The position numbers and the translations under genes were made by a program. Below, piece by piece: positions 62,017-64,000 of a stretch of 64,000 nucleotides of DNA; within the stretch, counting starts at the first letter, position 1, and the number at the start of each line of letters is the position of its first letter. Origin of the DNA: Mycetocola spongiae (GTDB lineage: Bacteria > Actinomycetota > Actinomycetes > Actinomycetales > Microbacteriaceae); NCBI RefSeq assembly GCF_020424085.1, contig NZ_CP080203.1, forward strand, positions 2,914,001 to 2,978,000, given 5' to 3'. Below the pieces are notes generated by a model that had not been told where the DNA came from, ran no database searches, and saw only the letters and a list, made by a program, of their open reading frames with translations.

Positions 62017-62534
62017 GCCAGCGGGCGCAACAGGATCGCGCTGTCATAGTTTTTCTCGGGCCAGCGCACGGTATCGGCCCGGGTGAATCCCCAGCGCTCA
62101 TAGAGCGCAAGCAGATGGCTGGCCGGCTCGGCGGTATCGAGGCCAATCGAGGTGCATCCCGCGGCGCGGGCTGCCCGCAGGCCGGTCTCCCAGAGGATGC
62201 GGGCCAGGCCGGTTCCGCGCGCCCCGGGATCCACGGCAAGCTGGTTCAGCCAGGCTCGCCCCGGTACCCGTGCGGCGGGGGTGAGCGCCCGGATACCCGT
62301 GCCGGGAGGGATCGTCAGGGTGAGTGTTCCCAGCGGGGGAGCCGAGCGGTGCGGCCCGGGCGCCTCGGCGACCCAGCTGAGCCCACCCGCGCAGCGCTCC
62401 AGGGTGGTGCCCACGTCCTGATCCACCGCGGTGAAATTGAGCCCGCGCGCGCCGAGTTCGGCATAGGCGAGGTGCAGCATCCGGGTGAGCCCGGGGGCAT
62501 CCGCGGGGTGGAACGGGCGTATCTGCGGCGGCAT
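62013..62534 (-). CDS. GNAT-family N-acetyltransferase
   Basis: 173 residues. Motif A is AWLNQLAVDPGARGTGLARILWETGLRAARAAG, and motif B is SIGLDTAEPASHLLALYERWGFTRAD. The substrate is unknown. TAGGGT lies 6 nt before the ATG (leaderless pattern). Its stop overlaps that of the GT39-like gene convergently. Confidence 0.88.
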   Translation of the reverse strand: MPPQIRPFHPADAPGLTRMLHLAYAELGARGLNFTAVDQDVGTTLERCAGGLSWVAEAPGPHRSAPPLGTLTLTIPPGTGIRALTPAARVPGRAWLNQLAVDPGARGTGLARILWETGLRAARAAGCTSIGLDTAEPASHLLALYERWGFTRADTVRWPEKNYDSAILLRPLA

Positions 62535-62583
62535 GCCCCCACCCTAGCGGTGCCGGGCGGGGCCGCCGCCGCAAATACTGTGA

Positions 62584-63732
62584 TTATCCGCGCGTGATGG
62601 AGGCAGTGCGGCGCGCGCGCCGCGCGGCGAGGGTGAGCGCAATTGCGGAGGCGATCACGGCGAGGAGCGATCCCAGAAGCACCGCGAGGATACCCTGATC
62701 CTTCAGCGGGCCGTCACCCGTAAACGCGAGTTCGGTCATCAGCAGCGATACGGTGAATCCGATGCCGCCCAGCAGCGCCACCAGGACGATCTCGCCCGGG
62801 CGCATGCCCGAGCCGCCGCCGCGCATCACGGCGCTGCCCAGCAGGCCACCCGCGGTGATGCCCAGCAGCTTGCCCACCGGGAGGGCGATCAGGATGGCCC
62901 AGAACGGGGCGGAGAGTTCGGATACCGGCAGCTGCGGGATCATCACGAGCGTGGCGGAGAAGGCAAAGAGCGGCAGGACCAGCCCATTGGAGAACGGTTC
63001 CAGGCGGTGGGTCAGGCGCTGCGCGGGCAGCGCGGGCATCACCAGGCCCAGCAGGACACCGGCAATGGTGGCATGCACGCCGGACTGATAGACCAGCCCC
63101 CAGGTGAGCACGGCCAGCAGGATCAGCGCGCCGCCCAGGATGGGCCCGCCGCGGCGGGCGAAGATCCGCGAGAGGATCGCAAATGCGAGCAGCGAGAGCG
63201 CCGCAAAACCGAGCGCCAGCAGATCGGGATCGGCCGTGAAAAACACCGCGATGATGAGGATAGCCACGAGGTCATCCAGCACTGCCAGCGCGAGGAGGAA
63301 TACCCGAATTCGGCTCGGCAGGCCGCGGCCAAACATCGCCAGGACCCCCACCGCAAACGCGATATCGGTCGCGGTGGGGATGGGCCAGCCGCCGGTTTCC
63401 CCGCTCGAGGAGGTCAGCAGCAGATAGAGTCCCGCGGGAATAATCACGCCCCCGAGGGCGGCGATGGCCGGGTGCAGTGCGCGGCGCACGCTATTAAGCT
63501 CACCCGTGGTCATCTCCTGCTTAAGCTCCACCGCGACGATAAAGAAAAACACGGCCAGCAGCCCATCGCTGATCCAATGGCCCACGCTGAGATCAAAGCC
63601 GGCCACGCCCAGGTGGGTGCCCTGGAGCCCGATCAGCCAGGGCCCGAGGGCGGTATTGGCCAGGAGGAGGCCCAGCACGGCGGCGCCAAGCAGGAGGGAG
63701 GCGCTAAAGCGCTCCGAACGTAGTCTGTTCAT
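62584..63732 (-). CDS. nhaA: Na+/H+ antiporter NhaA
   Basis: 382 residues with about twelve helices. ISDGLLAVFFFIVAVELKQEMTTGEL is at the N-terminus. The ion-binding aspartates are in FLLALAVLDDLVAILIIAVFF, and PTATDIAFAVGVLAMFG precedes it. VALLGGIGFTVSLLMTELAF is near the C-terminus. It exports sodium for protons, supporting pH and salt homeostasis. Hairpin-forming sequence lies in its leader region. Confidence 0.95.
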   Translation of the reverse strand: MNRLRSERFSASLLLGAAVLGLLLANTALGPWLIGLQGTHLGVAGFDLSVGHWISDGLLAVFFFIVAVELKQEMTTGELNSVRRALHPAIAALGGVIIPAGLYLLLTSSSGETGGWPIPTATDIAFAVGVLAMFGRGLPSRIRVFLLALAVLDDLVAILIIAVFFTADPDLLALGFAALSLLAFAILSRIFARRGGPILGGALILLAVLTWGLVYQSGVHATIAGVLLGLVMPALPAQRLTHRLEPFSNGLVLPLFAFSATLVMIPQLPVSELSAPFWAILIALPVGKLLGITAGGLLGSAVMRGGGSGMRPGEIVLVALLGGIGFTVSLLMTELAFTGDGPLKDQGILAVLLGSLLAVIASAIALTLAARRARRTASITRG

Positions 63733-63749
63733 CAGGATTCCGATCGTAG

Positions 63750-63775
63750 AGGAAACACGTTCATGCGCGTTTCCT
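63750..63775 (-). other. Inverted repeat in the nhaA leader
   Basis: AGGAAAC (63750-63756) and GTTTCCT (63769-63775) are complementary across a 12-nt loop, 17 bp upstream of the nhaA ATG. It could fold in the leader RNA. Confidence 0.5.
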
Positions 63776-63785
63776 ACTCATCCGT

Positions 63786-63803
63786 AACTTCGAATGCGAA
63801 GTT
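63786..63803. promoter_or_regulatory. Palindromic site between nhaA and the next gene
   Basis: AACTTCG-AATG-CGAAGTT is a perfect 7-bp inverted repeat. Its place in the divergent intergenic region suits a regulator-binding site. Confidence 0.5.
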
Positions 63804-63916
63804 CACGTGCCGACCAGACTTCCCGGCTCACCGAACATCATCTTATCCTTCCCAGGCGTAACGCATAGGGTGGATCGCGGGCGACGCCCGTGTTGCTCGG
63901 CTCAAGGAGGCACAGC

Positions 63917-64000
63917 ATGATCGTTTCACAGCAGGACTTTTCCGCGCTGGATGCGGAAAATCTGGTTCGGGACCGCCGCGCGTTTTTCCGTACCGGGGCC
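63917..64000 (+). CDS. Probable aldehyde dehydrogenase, first 28 codons
   Basis: The frame opens at an ATG after AAGGAGG and runs off the right edge. MIVSQQDFSALDAENLVRD then RRAFFRTGA resembles the N-terminus of NAD(P)-dependent aldehyde dehydrogenases, in which RxFFRTGxTRPL leads into the coenzyme domain. Only 28 residues are visible, so the family call is tentative. Confidence 0.5.
   Translation, partial: MIVSQQDFSALDAENLVRDRRAFFRTGA

Overview
The window is a GC-rich chromosomal segment from an actinobacterium, most likely Microbacteriaceae. The evidence is the housekeeping neighbourhood (rsmI-metG-tatD-rsmA-ispE-ABC-F, tRNA-Gln-glmU-prs, rplY-pth-mfd), a protein O-mannosyltransferase next to rsmI, a mycoredoxin-like protein, and many genes whose start lies 6-8 nt after a TANNNT-like -10 box with no Shine-Dalgarno (SD) sequence (probable leaderless mRNAs). 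Genus and species cannot be named from sequence alone.

Layout. 1-9 kb: the 5' part of hrpA, a siderophore-interacting reductase with a DtxR-type box over its start codon, a rhodanese, metY plus a CoA-binding protein, a guanidinium exporter behind a guanidine-III-like riboswitch, and the pmt/rsmI divergent pair. 9-18.5 kb: metG, tatD, rsmA, ispE, an ABC-F ATPase, then the methionine importer metQ-metN-metI. 18.7-22.9 kb: two WXG100-like proteins, a 722-residue TNT-type (NAD-glycohydrolase-like) toxin and two tandem, mosaic, probable immunity genes. This is the most interesting locus.

23-32 kb: a MarR regulator, tRNA-Gln(UUG), glmU, prs, then a zinc uptake system of Azt type (ATPase divergent from permease, lipoprotein, binding protein, AztD-like metallochaperone) with a near-perfect Zur box in the divergent promoter. 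31-37 kb: an NAD(P)-binding protein with a small membrane partner, a membrane glycosyltransferase-like gene, TetR, mycoredoxin-like, GNAT and gnd. 37-43 kb: D-lactate-dehydrogenase-like Fe-S flavoprotein and lactate permease, divergent from an LldR-like regulator with a matching operator. 43-54.5 kb: a hexuronate-catabolism locus (uxaC, LacI regulator, ABC importer without ATPase, two TIM-barrel isomerases, a Gfo/Idh/MocA oxidoreductase, a fructuronate-reductase-like enzyme and a mannonate-dehydratase-like enzyme). 54.5-64 kb: rplY with a structured leader, pth, an NTF2-like protein, mfd, a GT39-like membrane protein, GNAT, nhaA and the first codons of a probable aldehyde dehydrogenase.

The uronate genes form a plausible route glucuronate -> fructuronate -> mannonate -> 2-keto-3-deoxygluconate; the kinase and aldolase that would follow are not in the window. 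Most antisense ORFs are high-GC shadows and were left out.
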